Shown in pieces: positions 24,001 to 35,303 of a DNA stretch of 64,000 bases. Position numbers and translations under genes: made by a program. Below the pieces are notes generated by a model. That model worked only from the letters and a program-made list of their open reading frames with translations. It did no database searches and was not told where the DNA came from. The first letter of the stretch is position 1, and each line of letters begins with the position of its first letter. Source of the stretch: Hyaloperonospora brassicae (taxonomy: Eukaryota > Oomycota > Peronosporomycetes > Peronosporales > Peronosporaceae); NCBI GenBank assembly GCA_947650285.1, contig CANTFL010001342.1:372001-436000 (forward strand), read 5' to 3'.

Positions 24001-25855
24001 GGTAAGTCGTGACTTTTACTGGCCCCGCCAGTATCAGTTTGTCCGCAAGTACATTCGTGCTTAAGAGGTTTGTCAATGATTGAAGCCTAGTCCTTCTTTA
24101 TGTGCACCTTTACAGCCTCTTCCTGTCCCGGAAGAGTGCTGGCAGTCCGTTTCAATGGACTTCGTCTTCGGATCTTCAAATATGCTTACAAGAATAATGG
24201 GTTTCTTGTGTTTTTGACCGTTTAAGCAAGACGGCTTATCTTGCTGCAGTTCCAGAGTCGATCAACGCTCACGGGTGTGGGTGTGTCTGTATCGATACAG
24301 TGTTTCGACTTCACGGTTTACCCCGTGAGCTCGTTTCAGACCGTGACCCTCGGTCACGGTAGACTTTTGGCAGTCCATGTTCCGTTCACTCGGAACGCGG
24401 TTGAAGATGTCAACATCTGACCAACCCGAAACAGATGGTCAGACGGAACGTGCCGATCGTGTCTTCGAAGACGTCCTTCGAGGATACGTTCACTTGTTCT
24501 GGAGTTGGAGCGAATTCGTACCCATGGTGGAATTCGCCATCAATAATTCGGTGCATGCTTCAACTCAGCATACACCGTTCTTCGTGAATGGCTTACGCCA
24601 TCCATGTATGCCCACCCTGTTAGCGTGTGACTCTTGGATAAGGGATGACTTGCTCAAGCACATACCGTTCTGGCTCTTGCTCATAATGTGTCGACGCTAA
24701 CTTCATCACGTATGATGCCGATGTCGATCAAGTTGACATCGATGAACAAGATCACCGTAATAATAGCGATGACGCTATTGTTAAATCAAATGATTATGAC
24801 GATGCTGGTATTATCAGCATCGCCAACGACGACTTCAGCGAGGGTGTCATCATCCTCGCTGATGAACAGAAAGAGTAAAGGACTCTTTCTGCAGTTCGAG
24901 CAAGTTGAACTGAACAAAGCAAGGCCGAGTCAGCAGAAATATATCTGCTGGCTGGTGAAGCAGTGGTCCGTTTAGTGCAGGATTCCATCACTCACCAGGT
25001 GAACCAGCAGAAACGTAACGCTGACAAGAATGGAAGAGCAAATGTACATTCATTTGTCGCAGGCGACTTAGTCCTACTGTCTACAGTAAACTTACCTGGA
25101 CACGTAGTAACTAACCTGGACAGCAGCAAACTACTGCCCAAGTACATCGGTCCCTTTCGTGTGCTGCGCCAACAAGGCATCGCAGACACGATCGAGCTGC
25201 CGCCTAGGATTCGTACGTATGTTACGTTTTACGTGGGGCGTCTCCGCCCCTACTGTCAGTACGAGCCCTCTTCCGACGATGAAGATACCCCCCACGCTCA
25301 AGAACCTCCATCAGACTCTTGCTATCGCGCTCCAGACGATCAGTATGGACGCGTAACGAAGAGACCTCTTCACGCAGTTCGGAGATCTCTTTGCGAGCTT
25401 TCCCCAGCTCTTCGACCAGAGAGCGGACATCACGCTCAGCCTGAAGTTAGGCGAGGGCTTAATCGGCACGATACTTCGCCCGATCAGCCTTCCGATCCTT
25501 GCGGTGTTGCCGCACGGAATTTATCAGAGCTTAGTGCCTGTCACGCTCATGCTCCAAATCCTCGCGCAATTGATCAATTGCGCAATCCATCTCGTATTGA
25601 TTGATGTGGTAAGACGAACGACTTGGAGGAGGTTTTTCTTCCTCCTCCACATCCTTTTGTGGACTCAAACGGTGGTAAACGCTTCCTTGTGGAGCTTATC
25701 TAGACTCACCGTGACGATTCTGGATCAAGGACGAGTTACCTTGTCCAGTGTCGGGGGTATTCACCGTCATGCAATAGATGGGAGCCCCGCTCTCAGCTGA
25801 TGAAGGATGTGTACGGTCTCGTCGAGCAGTACGATGAGACCCACCCTTTTGAAGT
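21045..25855 (+). pseudogene. pol remnant of element IV
   Basis: Protease with VDCGASNNF near 21208-21235, preceded by a TAG that element III shares. The RT block is 22270-23130 with YFDDVFVH near 22818-22842. RNase H is 23250-23660 with YTDHASL. Integrase is 23930-24600. GPY/F is near 25139-25168. The chromodomain is about 25643-25855 with SYLVQCRGY. Most stops from 23180 on are shared with element I at matching places. The protease catalytic motif D-C-G-A-S, with Cys in place of Ser/Thr, is also present in elements III and V, so it looks like a family trait. Confidence 0.87.
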
Positions 25856-27017
25856 AGGACCATCGTCAAACGAACGCTCGGCGCGTTCGTAGAGGGATTG
25901 TAAAGTATCAATCCCTTCGTACATCTCGGAATAAATGCGCGCCCTCCAGAACGGCTGATTAGGGAGAAGGGCTTCCCTAGGGGGGCGAACAGAGTTGTCA
26001 ATACAACTCTGACATTTATCTCCCCACTAGAGGCAAGTTAAACCTGCCTCTCGAGACAGGCGGTGCACATTACATCGAGCACCGGTTACGGGCTTCTGTT
26101 TAAAATTATTGCGAGCTGCAGTAAGCTTGTCCAGCCAAGTGTCACGGCCAACAGTCTCGACGTTGCCGCTGAAAGAATTCCACGCCTGAACCAACGAGAA
26201 GTCGTCTCTTGTGTGGTTACCGTGGTACCGTCGGTGTCTGAAAAAGACATCGATGTAAAATTCATGCTCAGTGTGATAATTTCTTGCACTGGGATCAAGC
26301 ACATGGATCATTGACGAGTCAAAGAGTGGGATCCGACAACCCCAGTGGTATAATCATACCACTGTCTCAACTCGCTCAAGGTAGGCATCCATAGCTTGTT
26401 CTCAGGATCAGATCGCAACGCGTTGCGATACTGCTCCTCCTGCGTGGTGCCAACATGAGAGCTAGCACCACGATCGCCGCAATACCTAGTGTTGCTGCGA
26501 CTATGGCTACGATGACTCCGCGAAGAGTCATCGACATCGTCATGAGGACATACTTACTCATGTTGCACAATCGCCTCGTACCTATACGAGCGCGATCGGT
26601 TCGATCCCGGCGACGAGTTGATATACTTGTCGGATGAAACGAACATCTCATGGCGCAAGTCTTTATCGAGACTGCCGCGAGGCGCGGCAGGCGTCGATTC
26701 CTCAACCTCACTGTCGGGCTCTGCGCACGGCTTTGAGTCGGATGGAGAATCCAACCCTCCTAAATAGACCACCTCTATCTCGGGATCTTGGTCCATGGGA
26801 CTACCCCCCGCAGCCGAAGCTGCGGGTGAAGAAGCAGCACGTGGATGACTACGTGCTCCTGCAACTACGGGAGTTGCAGGCTGCTTACTGGTAGCAGCAG
26901 GTGACTTGACATCTGCTGCTGAGTCTTGGACAGCTTGTTCTCCGGCTGCACGCATCCGTGCATCCGCTTCGCTGGTGGCCTTGTTCGCGCAGCGCATAGA
27001 CGGACTCTTTATGCACT
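25434..27017 (-). pseudogene. Antisense accessory ORF remnant of element IV
   Basis: The 5' part (26554-27111) stays open for 185 codons and contains Ala/Pro/Ser-rich sequence and an acidic motif IEVVYLGGLDSPSDS, matching VEVIYSGESDVSDS in the element III product. The central aromatic domain follows in another frame (26027-26311). A further open stretch, 25696-26001, matches the charged region before the coiled coil. Frames are broken at least twice. The boundaries are approximate. Confidence 0.62.
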
Positions 27018-27128
27018 GAAAAGCTGGAATGAGAGAAAAGACCAACAAATGCTCACTTCCCAGAGCGACACGACGGTGGTCACTCTGCCACCAAACAATC
27101 TTGTCACTCACTAGAGTGATTGATGGTT

Positions 27129-27141
27129 AAGGGGGAGGTGA
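27129..27141 (+). other. Polypurine tract of element IV
   Basis: AAGGGGGAGGTGA directly before the 3' LTR, identical to that of element I. Confidence 0.78.
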
Positions 27142-27584
27142 TGTAACGGGCTACCCCGTTACATAAAAAATGATATTTTTTGTATCAATTTTGAACATTA
27201 CCATTTAAATAATGTTCAATTGACATTACTCGTAAGGAGCAAGGTTGAAGGAATATTACCCCAAGAATAATATTTCTTTGATGGGTTGCTCAACGTGATG
27301 GTTGATGTTCACGGTACATCAACCAGATTAACCACCAATCGCTGCTGGACGCGCGCAATGAGTAGTGATCAAGAAACCCACATAGGATGTTGTAGTTTAG
27401 TATAGTTAGCTCAAGACAAGATGGTTTATTAAGAAACATAAGTATATTATATACAGTTCTGCTTTTTACCTTAGACAGAACTTTCGGGTTCTGCCTACTT
27501 CGCTGCGCTTCCTCAAGCCACCTGTACGTGACGTCGGGTGCACGCAACCTTGTTTCGAGTTGATACAAGGCGTGCCCGGTTACA
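27142..27584 (+). repeat. 3' LTR of element IV (443 bp)
   Basis: Near-identical to 5350-5792 and clearly different from this element's own 5' LTR. The right flank TAGGT and the next 47 bp are shared with element I. Confidence 0.88.
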
Positions 27585-27636
27585 TAGGTGGCCAATGCAA
27601 CCTCAATGCACTTGGCATGTACAATATTACACAAGA

Positions 27637-28119
27637 TGTAGAGGAGCTACACAGCTCCTTAAGTCAGAGGAAGAATTTGACGCTCAACGAGCAACTTTGG
27701 TTCTACGAACCCGACTCAAAGGGTCAAAGAGCTTAGAGAGCTTACGGTCCCTGTTCCAGGGGGGCCAAACGATTCAGAGAATCACCGCACAGAGTGCACA
27801 AGGGGTAGCTGCCTTAACAAGGCGTTGCTACCTCCTCAAACGATCACAAGACGCCTTAGAGAGGCACGTGTCTTTCTGATCAAAATGGGAATTGCACTTT
27901 ATTTCTTCTTTTAACCGAAACGAACACCTTGGAACAAATTAATAAACCCACTCGGTAATGTCCCGAATAAAACCTCTTAAAAGATCTCGTAATCAATGGT
28001 TGACAGACATCAGTCTTCAACAAATGATACTGTGTCCTAATATTACTTTAAAGGTGATCACATCCCTTGTGTGCACCACACCTATTGTAGACTACCAGTC
28101 GACGTGTAACCCCGTTACA
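27637..28119 (-). repeat. Solo LTR of family 2 (483 bp)
   Basis: Complete minus-strand LTR with ends TGTAGAGGAGC and CCCCGTTACA (plus-strand reading), homologous to 13354-13846. No internal region follows on either side and I see no matching 5-bp flanks (CAAGA and AAGTC). The truncated counterpart in the first copy is 5845-6243. Confidence 0.82.
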
Positions 28120-28868
28120 AAGTCGGTACCCCAAAGTGCTTGTACCAACTGAATTCGAGTCAGCTGCGACCGTTGCACTTGCAGTGTCGGAAGCAACAAG
28201 CTCACGAAAGTGGTTGAATCCTAAAGCACTAGAAAATATTTAGCGCCTGAGATACTATCGTCAAAAAATAGATATTTTATGAGATTTTATTCATTGCGCT
28301 TGATCGCAACATGAGTTGTCGACCAATCTCGCTGTACAATCGACTAAACCTTGACACGTCGACAAATCAAACGCTTATTCACAGATGCTTGCAGCTTGTG
28401 CTGGAGATCGTCAATCATGGACTCTCGCTTAACTATGTTGACCATTACGTGAATGCCGCATTGACCTTGCACACTACAGTGTGCAACGGTGAACACGCGC
28501 ATGATGAGTTGATCTGCGTCCAGAGGTATCGATACCTTTCCTTCTACGAGTTTGGGCGATTCATCTGCAGGAAAGGCACCAGGGCGACCTCACGACCGCT
28601 GATGATCTCTTGGATCGACGGATAGACGAACCCTGGTATTCGGAGTGGGCGGAGTGGGGAGAAATGTGGTTCACTGCGCAACTGCATAGCATAGGCCGTG
28701 GCCCGCGTAGGCTGGGGTGGGGAAATAACGGGTTACAATGTATGCGAGCACATGGCGCTCAACGCCGAGGTGTTCAATCACATATTGGTAGGGAAAAAGA
28801 TGAAGAGCCCAGCGCTACGGCTTTCCGAAGGTTGTGACACTTAACAGACTTATCCAGGAGAAAATGCG
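28120..28868 (-). mobile_element. Third-family Gypsy remnant: RNase H end and integrase start
   Basis: Minus-strand reading from 28868: a stretch with RWALHLFPYQYVIEHLGVE (near 28815-28759) matches the end of RNase H in Gypsy elements. A second stretch near 28530-28320 (IMRVFTVAHCSVQG, later LICRRVKV) matches the integrase HHCC finger with one Cys lost. Stops break the frame. This is the downstream continuation of the element whose RT, protease and gag lie at 36756-39725. Element III is inserted between the two parts. Plus-strand ORFs here (such as 28311-28625) look like shadows. Confidence 0.62.
28864..28868. repeat. Left target-site duplication of element III
   Basis: ATGCG to the left of the LTR, with ATGTG at 36756-36760 on the right. 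This is a 5-bp direct repeat with one mismatch, the expected size for Ty3/Gypsy integrase. Confidence 0.6.
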
Positions 28869-29258
28869 TGTAACGGGGCACACCCTTGCGCAACTTAACG
28901 CAAGGGATTTGGGTGCCCCGACGGACGTACACGTGGCAAGCGAGGAAGCGTAGGTAGGGTAAAAGTAGAACTGTTATATTAATAAATTAAGTCTTTTAAC
29001 TACTGTCTCTTCGTTTGACTTAATTCAATGATACTAATATAACTGCATGTATGGTGACGTCTCGTCACCACTCATTGCGCGCGTCTTGCGGCGATTGGTG
29101 GGTTGATATCATCACGATATCAACCAATGAACAGACCCTTTGGTCGACCCTTCAATATCACCACTTTGGTGATATTGTTTAAAGAATATCCATCTTTATA
29201 TTCTTTATTGTCACTTTCCTTAAAGTGACAATTTCATGTAACGGGCTGCCCCGTTACA
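28869..29258 (-). repeat. 3' LTR of element III (390 bp)
   Basis: Plus-strand ends TGTAACGGGGCA and TGCCCCGTTACA form a 12-bp terminal inverted repeat. An extra TGTAACGGG lies about 20 bp inside the right end. Differs from 36366-36755 at a handful of sites. Confidence 0.92.
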
Positions 29259-29270
29259 TCACCCCCCTTA
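29259..29270 (-). other. Polypurine tract of element III
   Basis: Minus-strand TAAGGGGGGTGA directly inside the 3' LTR. Confidence 0.8.
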
Positions 29271-29388
29271 ACTGATAGTCACCGTGTGACTATCGAAAAT
29301 ATGGAGGCCACCCGTTGGCCACCATTGGGACAGGGAGCACTTGTTGGGTCCGTTCCATTCACTTTCCTCTTGACCTCGCATAGTTAAC

Positions 29389-30903
29389 ATGTCTATGCGA
29401 GGTGACTCAAGACCCACACAGCCTGGTGCTGTGCAAGCCTCTGCGGCAGACGCTTCGTCGTCTGCCGCCCCTTCTTCGCCTGCAGCAACAGGTGCTGCAG
29501 GTGCACGCGGTATCACACCGCGTGCGCACGATGGCCCTGATGTAGAGGTCATCTACTCTGGCGAGTCAGACGTGTCTGACTCGGGCAATGCTCCAGAGGC
29601 GTCTCGCTCACCGGCGACGCCTCAGTATTCGCCAAGACCACTGCCGAACGAACGGACTCGTGATTTGCATCGCAGTCTGTTCGGCAGTGATATCGATGAT
29701 CAGGGTGGTGAGTTCTATTCCTCACCACCGCCGGCTCGTGCGTCTTCGCACGAGCGTGATGACGATGGCGCGAGCCGTCGTCAATCTGGGAGCCGTGGTA
29801 CCGACAAGGGCACCACTGTGAAGCGTGATGAGTTAAAGCCGTGGCGTTTGCCCGAACAGCTCATCAATAGCCTGTCTCACGAGACAGGCCAACACCATCG
29901 AATACCCTTATTCGATGCAACCGAGCTTCACGGCTTGAGTTCCATCGCGAAGAACTTTCGCGCTGAAGAATATTTTTATCTCGATGTCTTTCTTAGACAT
30001 CGATGGTACAACAGCAACCAAAAGCGTGACAAAACATCGCTTTTGGCTGCGTGGAACGCGTTCGTCCAAAACGTAAAGAATTTTGGACGAGAAGGGTGGA
30101 TCAAGAAACTTGAGGCGACACGCCTCAGGTTCGAACGGCGAACGCCAACCGGTGCTAGGTACCGGTTGCATTGTTTATCGAGTGAGGCAGGCATTCCTTG
30201 CCTCACATGGGGAGACCCTTGTGCGAGGTGTGTTGACAACTCGCAACGTGCACATAGGGACGTGTATTCCCTAGATTCGCCCTGGGGAAGGGCACACATC
30301 TCGGCTGAGATGCGTGACGCGATTGCAAACTTGCAATCCGTCTCCAAGCGCCTAGGGCGCGTGTTTACCGATGGGCCACAGGACTCATCGGTTGGGTCTC
30401 GTCATACTGTCGGACGGGACCAGGCAAATCGTCACGATGATTCAAGATACGCTCCACTAGAAAGCGTTGATCTTCGTGAGCATCCACCAAAGGATGTGGT
30501 GGAGGAGGAAAGACCTCCTCCAGATGATTCGGTTCACCATCTGGACCATTACGAGATGGATCGCGCAATCGATGAATTGCGCGATGACTTGAAGCACGAG
30601 CGTGACCGGCGCTACGCTTTGACCGATACCGTGCGGAAGAACCGCAAGGGCCACGAGGCTGATCGGGCGAGGAATCGCGCTATTTATGCCACGGCGCAGC
30701 TTCAGGTCGAGCGGGATGTCCGCTCCCTATTCGGCGAGCTGGCGACAGCTCGCAGGGAGATATCTCTGTTGAGTACCGATGTTTCATATCTGCGCGACCA
30801 GACGGATCGTCTGGAGCGCGAACGCAAGAACTTGATGGATGTTCTTGAACGTGGGGGCTATCTTCATCGGAAGAAGCAGGCTCGTACTGACAGTACGGCC
30901 TAA
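29389..30903 (+). CDS. Antisense accessory protein of element III (504 aa), unknown function
   Basis: Intact ORF on the strand opposite to gag-pol. It starts 131 bp inside the 3' LTR and runs towards pol. Residues 1-150 are Ala/Ser/Pro-rich and acidic, with VEVIYSGESDVSDS. Residues 185-300 form a compact domain rich in Trp, Tyr, Phe and Arg (FYLDVFLRHRWYN, LAAWNAFVQNVKNFGREGWI) that ends in a Cys cluster (CLSSEAGIPC, then CARC) that could bind a metal. Residues 400-495 are strongly charged with a heptad-like coiled-coil pattern. Remnants exist in elements I, IV and V. The 3' third lies opposite the chromodomain remnant and GPY/F coding, with about 220 bp opposite the open pol frame. The possible initiator TCACTTTCCTCTTG is 17 bp upstream (12 of 14 consensus positions). 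No known family recognised. Confidence 0.75.
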   Translation: MSMRGDSRPTQPGAVQASAADASSSAAPSSPAATGAAGARGITPRAHDGPDVEVIYSGESDVSDSGNAPEASRSPATPQYSPRPLPNERTRDLHRSLFGSDIDDQGGEFYSSPPPARASSHERDDDGASRRQSGSRGTDKGTTVKRDELKPWRLPEQLINSLSHETGQHHRIPLFDATELHGLSSIAKNFRAEEYFYLDVFLRHRWYNSNQKRDKTSLLAAWNAFVQNVKNFGREGWIKKLEATRLRFERRTPTGARYRLHCLSSEAGIPCLTWGDPCARCVDNSQRAHRDVYSLDSPWGRAHISAEMRDAIANLQSVSKRLGRVFTDGPQDSSVGSRHTVGRDQANRHDDSRYAPLESVDLREHPPKDVVEEERPPPDDSVHHLDHYEMDRAIDELRDDLKHERDRRYALTDTVRKNRKGHEADRARNRAIYATAQLQVERDVRSLFGELATARREISLLSTDVSYLRDQTDRLERERKNLMDVLERGGYLHRKKQARTDSTA

Positions 30904-33852
30904 GCCTCTCCACGTAAAACGTAGGATGCGTGCGCATCTCACGTGGCAATTCGAGTGTGTATGCATTGCCCTTGCGATGCAACACTCGAAATGGCCCAAT
31001 GTATTTCGGCAGTAGTTTACTACTGCCGACACTAGTGACTGCATGTCCAGGTAAGTTTACCGTAGACAGTAGTACTAGGTCATTAACCTTAAATGAAAGA
31101 ACATTTGCTCTTCCATTCTTGTCTGCGTTCCGTTTCTGACGGTCCACCGCATTTGCGATGGAGTCCTGAACGAAACGGACAACCGCTTCTCGAGTCAGCA
31201 GGAAGTTCTCTGCTGACTCTTTGTTTTGTCTGGCAGTGCGCTTCGTGCGCACTGCTAAGAGATTGCTCTCTTCTTCAGCGAGGTTGTCTTCTTCCTCGCT
31301 GACATAATCGTTGGCGATGCTGATAATACCAGCATCGTCATAATCATCCGAATCAATAATAGCGTCTTCGCTATTATTAAGATGATCTTCTTCATCGATG
31401 TCGACTTGATCGACATCGGCATCATACGTGACGACGTTTGCGTCGAAACGTGATGAGCAAGAGCCAAAACGGTTTTTGCTCGAGCGAGTCCCTCCCCCCT
31501 TATCCAAGAGTCACACGCTAACAGGGTGGGCTTCCGTGGATGGCGTAGGCCATTCACGTAAAACGGTGTGTGCTGTGTTGAAGCATGCACCGAATTATTG
31601 ATGGCGAATTCCACCATGGGTAGGAATTCGCTCCAACTCGGAAACGAGTGGACATATCCTCGAAGAATCTCTTCGAGGACACGGTTCGCACGTTCCGTCT
31701 GACCATCTGTTTCTGGATGGTCAGAAGTGGACATCTTCAATCGTGTTCCGAGAGTACGGAACACGGTTTGCCAAAATTCCGCCGTGAACCGAGGGTCACG
31801 GTCGGATACGAGTTCACGGGGTAACCCTTGGAGTCTAAAGACCGTGTCTTGAAAGACACGAGCACAACCTTGAGCCTTGATTGACTCAGGGACAGCAGCA
31901 AGATGAACCATCTTGCTGAATCGGTCAACAAACACAAGAATACCATTATTCTTGTGAGCGTCTTCGGGAAACCCGAAGACGAAGTCCATTGAAACGGACT
32001 GCCGGCACTCTGTCGGAACAGGCAGAGGCTGCAATGGCGCACGGGATGAAGGACTAGGCTTCACCCGTTGACAAACTTCGCAAGCACGTATGTACTTGCG
32101 AACAAACTGATACTGGCGGGGCCAGTAAAAGTCGCGACTTACCGTGAGGTAAGTCTTTTCCCTTCCACGAAGGCCGCTTGTTGGGGCATCGTGGCACTCA
32201 TACATGATGCGCAAACGCAAATCATGATGAGCGGGTACGACGACACGAGGCGTGTCGTCGGCAACAGCTGTATAGTACAGCAATCCGTTGCGTGTACTAT
32301 ACCGATCCGATGAGGATCGGTATAAAGCCGGTAAATTCCTCATAGATTTACTGGATGGATTCACCAGATGATCCATCAATCGCAGAAGATCCTTATCTTC
32401 CGCGTATGCCTTTCGTACGTCGTCAAGTAGACTTGACGACGGGACACTGACTGACAGTGTCGCAACAGTGGGCTTATCCTCACTGTTGGATTGTGCGTCC
32501 GGCTCGAAATCGGGCCGGCGCGAAAGCGCATCCGCGACGACGTTGAGTCGTCCCGGTTTATACTCCACGGAGAAGTTATACTCCGCGAAGAAAGACAGCC
32601 ACCTCGCCATTCTTTGCGAGAGGTGTGGGCTGTTTACGGCCGTGCGTAATGACGCATGGTCCGTGTAGACAACAAACGGTCTCTCTCCCAAGAGATAGAC
32701 GCGAAACTCATCCAGTGCGTATTTCATGGCAAGGAGTTCCTTGTCATGCACTGGGTAATTACGCTCAGCTGCTTGCAGCTGACGCGACTGATAACAGATG
32801 ACGCGCTCCGCGCCATCTGCATCAAACTGCATTAACGCACAGCTGATTGCGAAATCGCTGGCGTCACAGACCACATGAAATGGTCTGTCCTGATCTGCAA
32901 TCGCCAAGATCGGCGATTGCATCAAGCTTTGCTTGATACCCTCAAAGGAACGCTGGCACTCAGCGTTCCATGACCACTTGACAATTTTCTTGAGCAAGCA
33001 AAAAAGATGTACCGTCATCTCGGCGTAGTTGCGAGAGTACTTGTGCAAGTATGCCGCTAGACCAAGGAACTTCCTTAGTCCCTTGACATCGACTGGCACT
33101 GGCCAGTCGGTGATTGCCTTGATATTTTCGGGATCAGGGCGTACGCCGTGTTTACCCACGATGCACCCAAGAAGTGGTATTTCGCTAGCCGCGAATATAC
33201 ACTTCTTGAGGTTGGCGTACAACTTATACTTGCGCATAAGTTGAAGAACCTGACGAACGTGAGTTCTGTGAACTTCAACTTCCGTCTTCCCGTCCATAGC
33301 CCGGCTATGGACTAACACATCGTCGAAGTAACTCGGTGCGAAGTATCGCACCGGTCTCAACAGATTTGTGACACATCTGTTGAATGTTACAGGGGCGTTG
33401 CTCAGCCCCTGTGGCATCACTAGCCACTCCCACAGAATACCGCTGGGAGTGCTCAATGCTGTGGACGCTATGTTCCGTTCACGCATGAGGATCTGATAGA
33501 ATCCATCCATCAGATCCATGGACGAAAAGATGGTACTCTTTGACATACCATCTATGATTACGTCCTTCCTCGGTATCGGCGTCTGAGCCGGTACCGTTGC
33601 AGCATTCAACTTGTTGAATGCGTGCACTATCCGCCACCCTCCTGTGGCCTTTCGCACACAGAAGGTCGGAGAGCTGTGAGGGAAAGATGATTTCCTCACA
33701 TGGCCCGCTGCAAAGCGATCGGCAAAGAATTTGTCGATCGCTATCACTTGTTCACGAGGCAGTGGCCACTGCTTCATGACACAGTATTTCGAGCCCGGTT
33801 TGAGCTCGATCTCGTGTCGAGTGCCTTTGTCCTTAGGCAACTCGCATGGCAC
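30365..33852 (-). pseudogene. pol (RT to chromodomain remnant) of element III
   Basis: The main open stretch, 33852-31255 (865 codons), holds RT with SMDLMDGFYQ and YFDDVLVHS (near 33345-33315), RNase H with CDASDF, HDKELLAMKY and YTDHASL, and integrase with FVDRFSKM, VSDRDPRF and VEFAINN, so the catalytic residues of all three are present. The second His of the integrase HHCC finger is missing (HDAPTSGLRG). After the integrase core the frame shifts at a G run near 31490. The next frame continues to 30680 with GPY/F (KYIGPFRVL), a TAG, then the chromodomain start (QRFLVERILNHRD). The chromodomain body is missing: about 90 bp present in elements I, IV and V are absent. Confidence 0.88.
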
Positions 33853-33881
33853 GGATTAAGGGAATACATCCTTGAATTCGA

Positions 33882-35303
33882 TCAACCCTTATACAAAGTA
33901 TTTGCCTGAAGCGACTCCCAGGATTGAGACGTGTATCGCTCAATCCAAGTCTTCTCATCGAGGACACTTTCGTCCATCGATGAGCTGCTGAGAACCCGTT
34001 CGTTCTCAGCAAATACTGTTGCCGACCGAATGTCGGTCACATACTCGTCCTCTGTGACGAGTATGCAGATCTGCTTGACTTTGCCACTACGCAGATCACG
34101 CAAGAACCGTTTCGGTTCTAGCGTTGGCAACTGAGTTATCTCCGAAGTCAACTTCGGAGGCACAATCAGATCAACCGTATAAGCGCCTACGCTTGATCCG
34201 GCATGGATCAAGACGTTCAACGTCTCGGTTTCTTCCTGGGAACTTGCTTCCACAGGTTGCTGAGGGCCTAATCCCTCAGCAAGCGACTCTTGAGGAATTC
34301 CTTCCTCAAGTACGTGGGGACTTATTCCCTCGACGTCTTCCGACTGTGGCTGTCCAACCACAGTCAGGAACCGATCCTCTACGGTCGACTCTCCAGTCGA
34401 CCTAGGATTTTCATGTTGCCCCTTGGGGGCAACAGATTTCTTTCTTCTAAGATGCTGCCCGCTAGGCATGCATCCATGTCCCGGTCCACTCGACTTATTC
34501 GAGTGGTGGACCTTCGGCGCAGCCTGTACATCTGTACAGCCGCCGGGAGCTTGCTCCACAGTGTAGTGATCAACTACACTGTGATCTCGTGCAGTCGTGC
34601 TAACGACCGTACCGCAAGTGAGGCCATCGCACTCACTCGCAGAACAAACACACGCTTGTGGACGCTCCAAGATGTTCATCAGATGGCCATCTGATGAACA
34701 AGCAGCAGGCATCTTCACGGATCGATGCTGCCAGCTCACCCTTGGCTCGTACTTTCTGAGCCAAGGTAATCCCAGGATGACATCAAATTTGTCATCCAGA
34801 TGTAGTACGATGAAGTCATCATCGTACTGTTCGCCCTCTAACGTGTAGTGGATTTCTACTACACGTTTCTCAACGGTTATCGATGCGCCTGTTGCAATTC
34901 GCACCGTCATCCTTGTGAGGGGAATGTCGCGCTCAACGAACTTGAGACTACGACCCTCTAGTGACTGGCGACAAACAAAGTTGTTCGACGCCCCACAGTC
35001 AACTAGGGCACGAAGCGACAAATCATTTGTCACTTGCAACTACAAGGTGATGAGCGAAACGTCATCACCAGGTGCAGAGACACACAACGATTGTGTATCT
35101 GGAGAAACTTTTGTCAAGAGATTTGCAAATTCTCTTAAATTTGCTGGATAGTGGAACGCTCCACCCCTACTGACCCCGACCATTTTTTGATGGTCCGTCA
35201 CGCTGTTGCGGCTTCGCAACAGCGCTGGACCCACGCCCATTGCCCTTTTTTGCAAATGGTCGTTCATTTCACTCAGTACTGTTTGGTACTGGGCGTGGAG
35301 CAC
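33882..35303 (-). pseudogene. Protease region of element III
   Basis: Open from 35039 to 33882 (385 codons), with VDCGASNNFVCRQS near 35010-34970 and VILGLPWLRKYEP near 34785-34747, the two halves of a retropepsin fold. The upstream linker (35303-35040) is in the same frame but ends with a TAG just before protease. Element V has a Lys codon there. The frame runs into a stop at 33882 because one base is missing relative to element V (ATAAGGGTTGATC against ATAAGGATTTGATC), which also separates it from RT. Confidence 0.83.

Larger units (their letters stand above)
19352..27584 (+). mobile_element. Ty3/Gypsy element IV, chimeric full-length copy
   Basis: Complete LTR to LTR, but its parts do not belong together. 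The 5' LTR starts TGTGACGGGTTGAGCC and matches element V. The 3' LTR starts TGTAACGGGCTACCCC and matches element I. The left flank (GTGTT) is the downstream flank of gene A. The right flank (TAGGT and a family-2 LTR) is that of element I. The two 5-bp flanks do not match, as expected for a recombinant and not for a simple insertion. The gag and pol regions share frame-breaking changes with V on the left and with I on the right. Confidence 0.85.

Noticed and set aside
28311..28625. Plus-strand ORF of 104 codons
   Set aside because: It lies opposite the recognisable integrase finger region of the third-family element and has no motif of its own.
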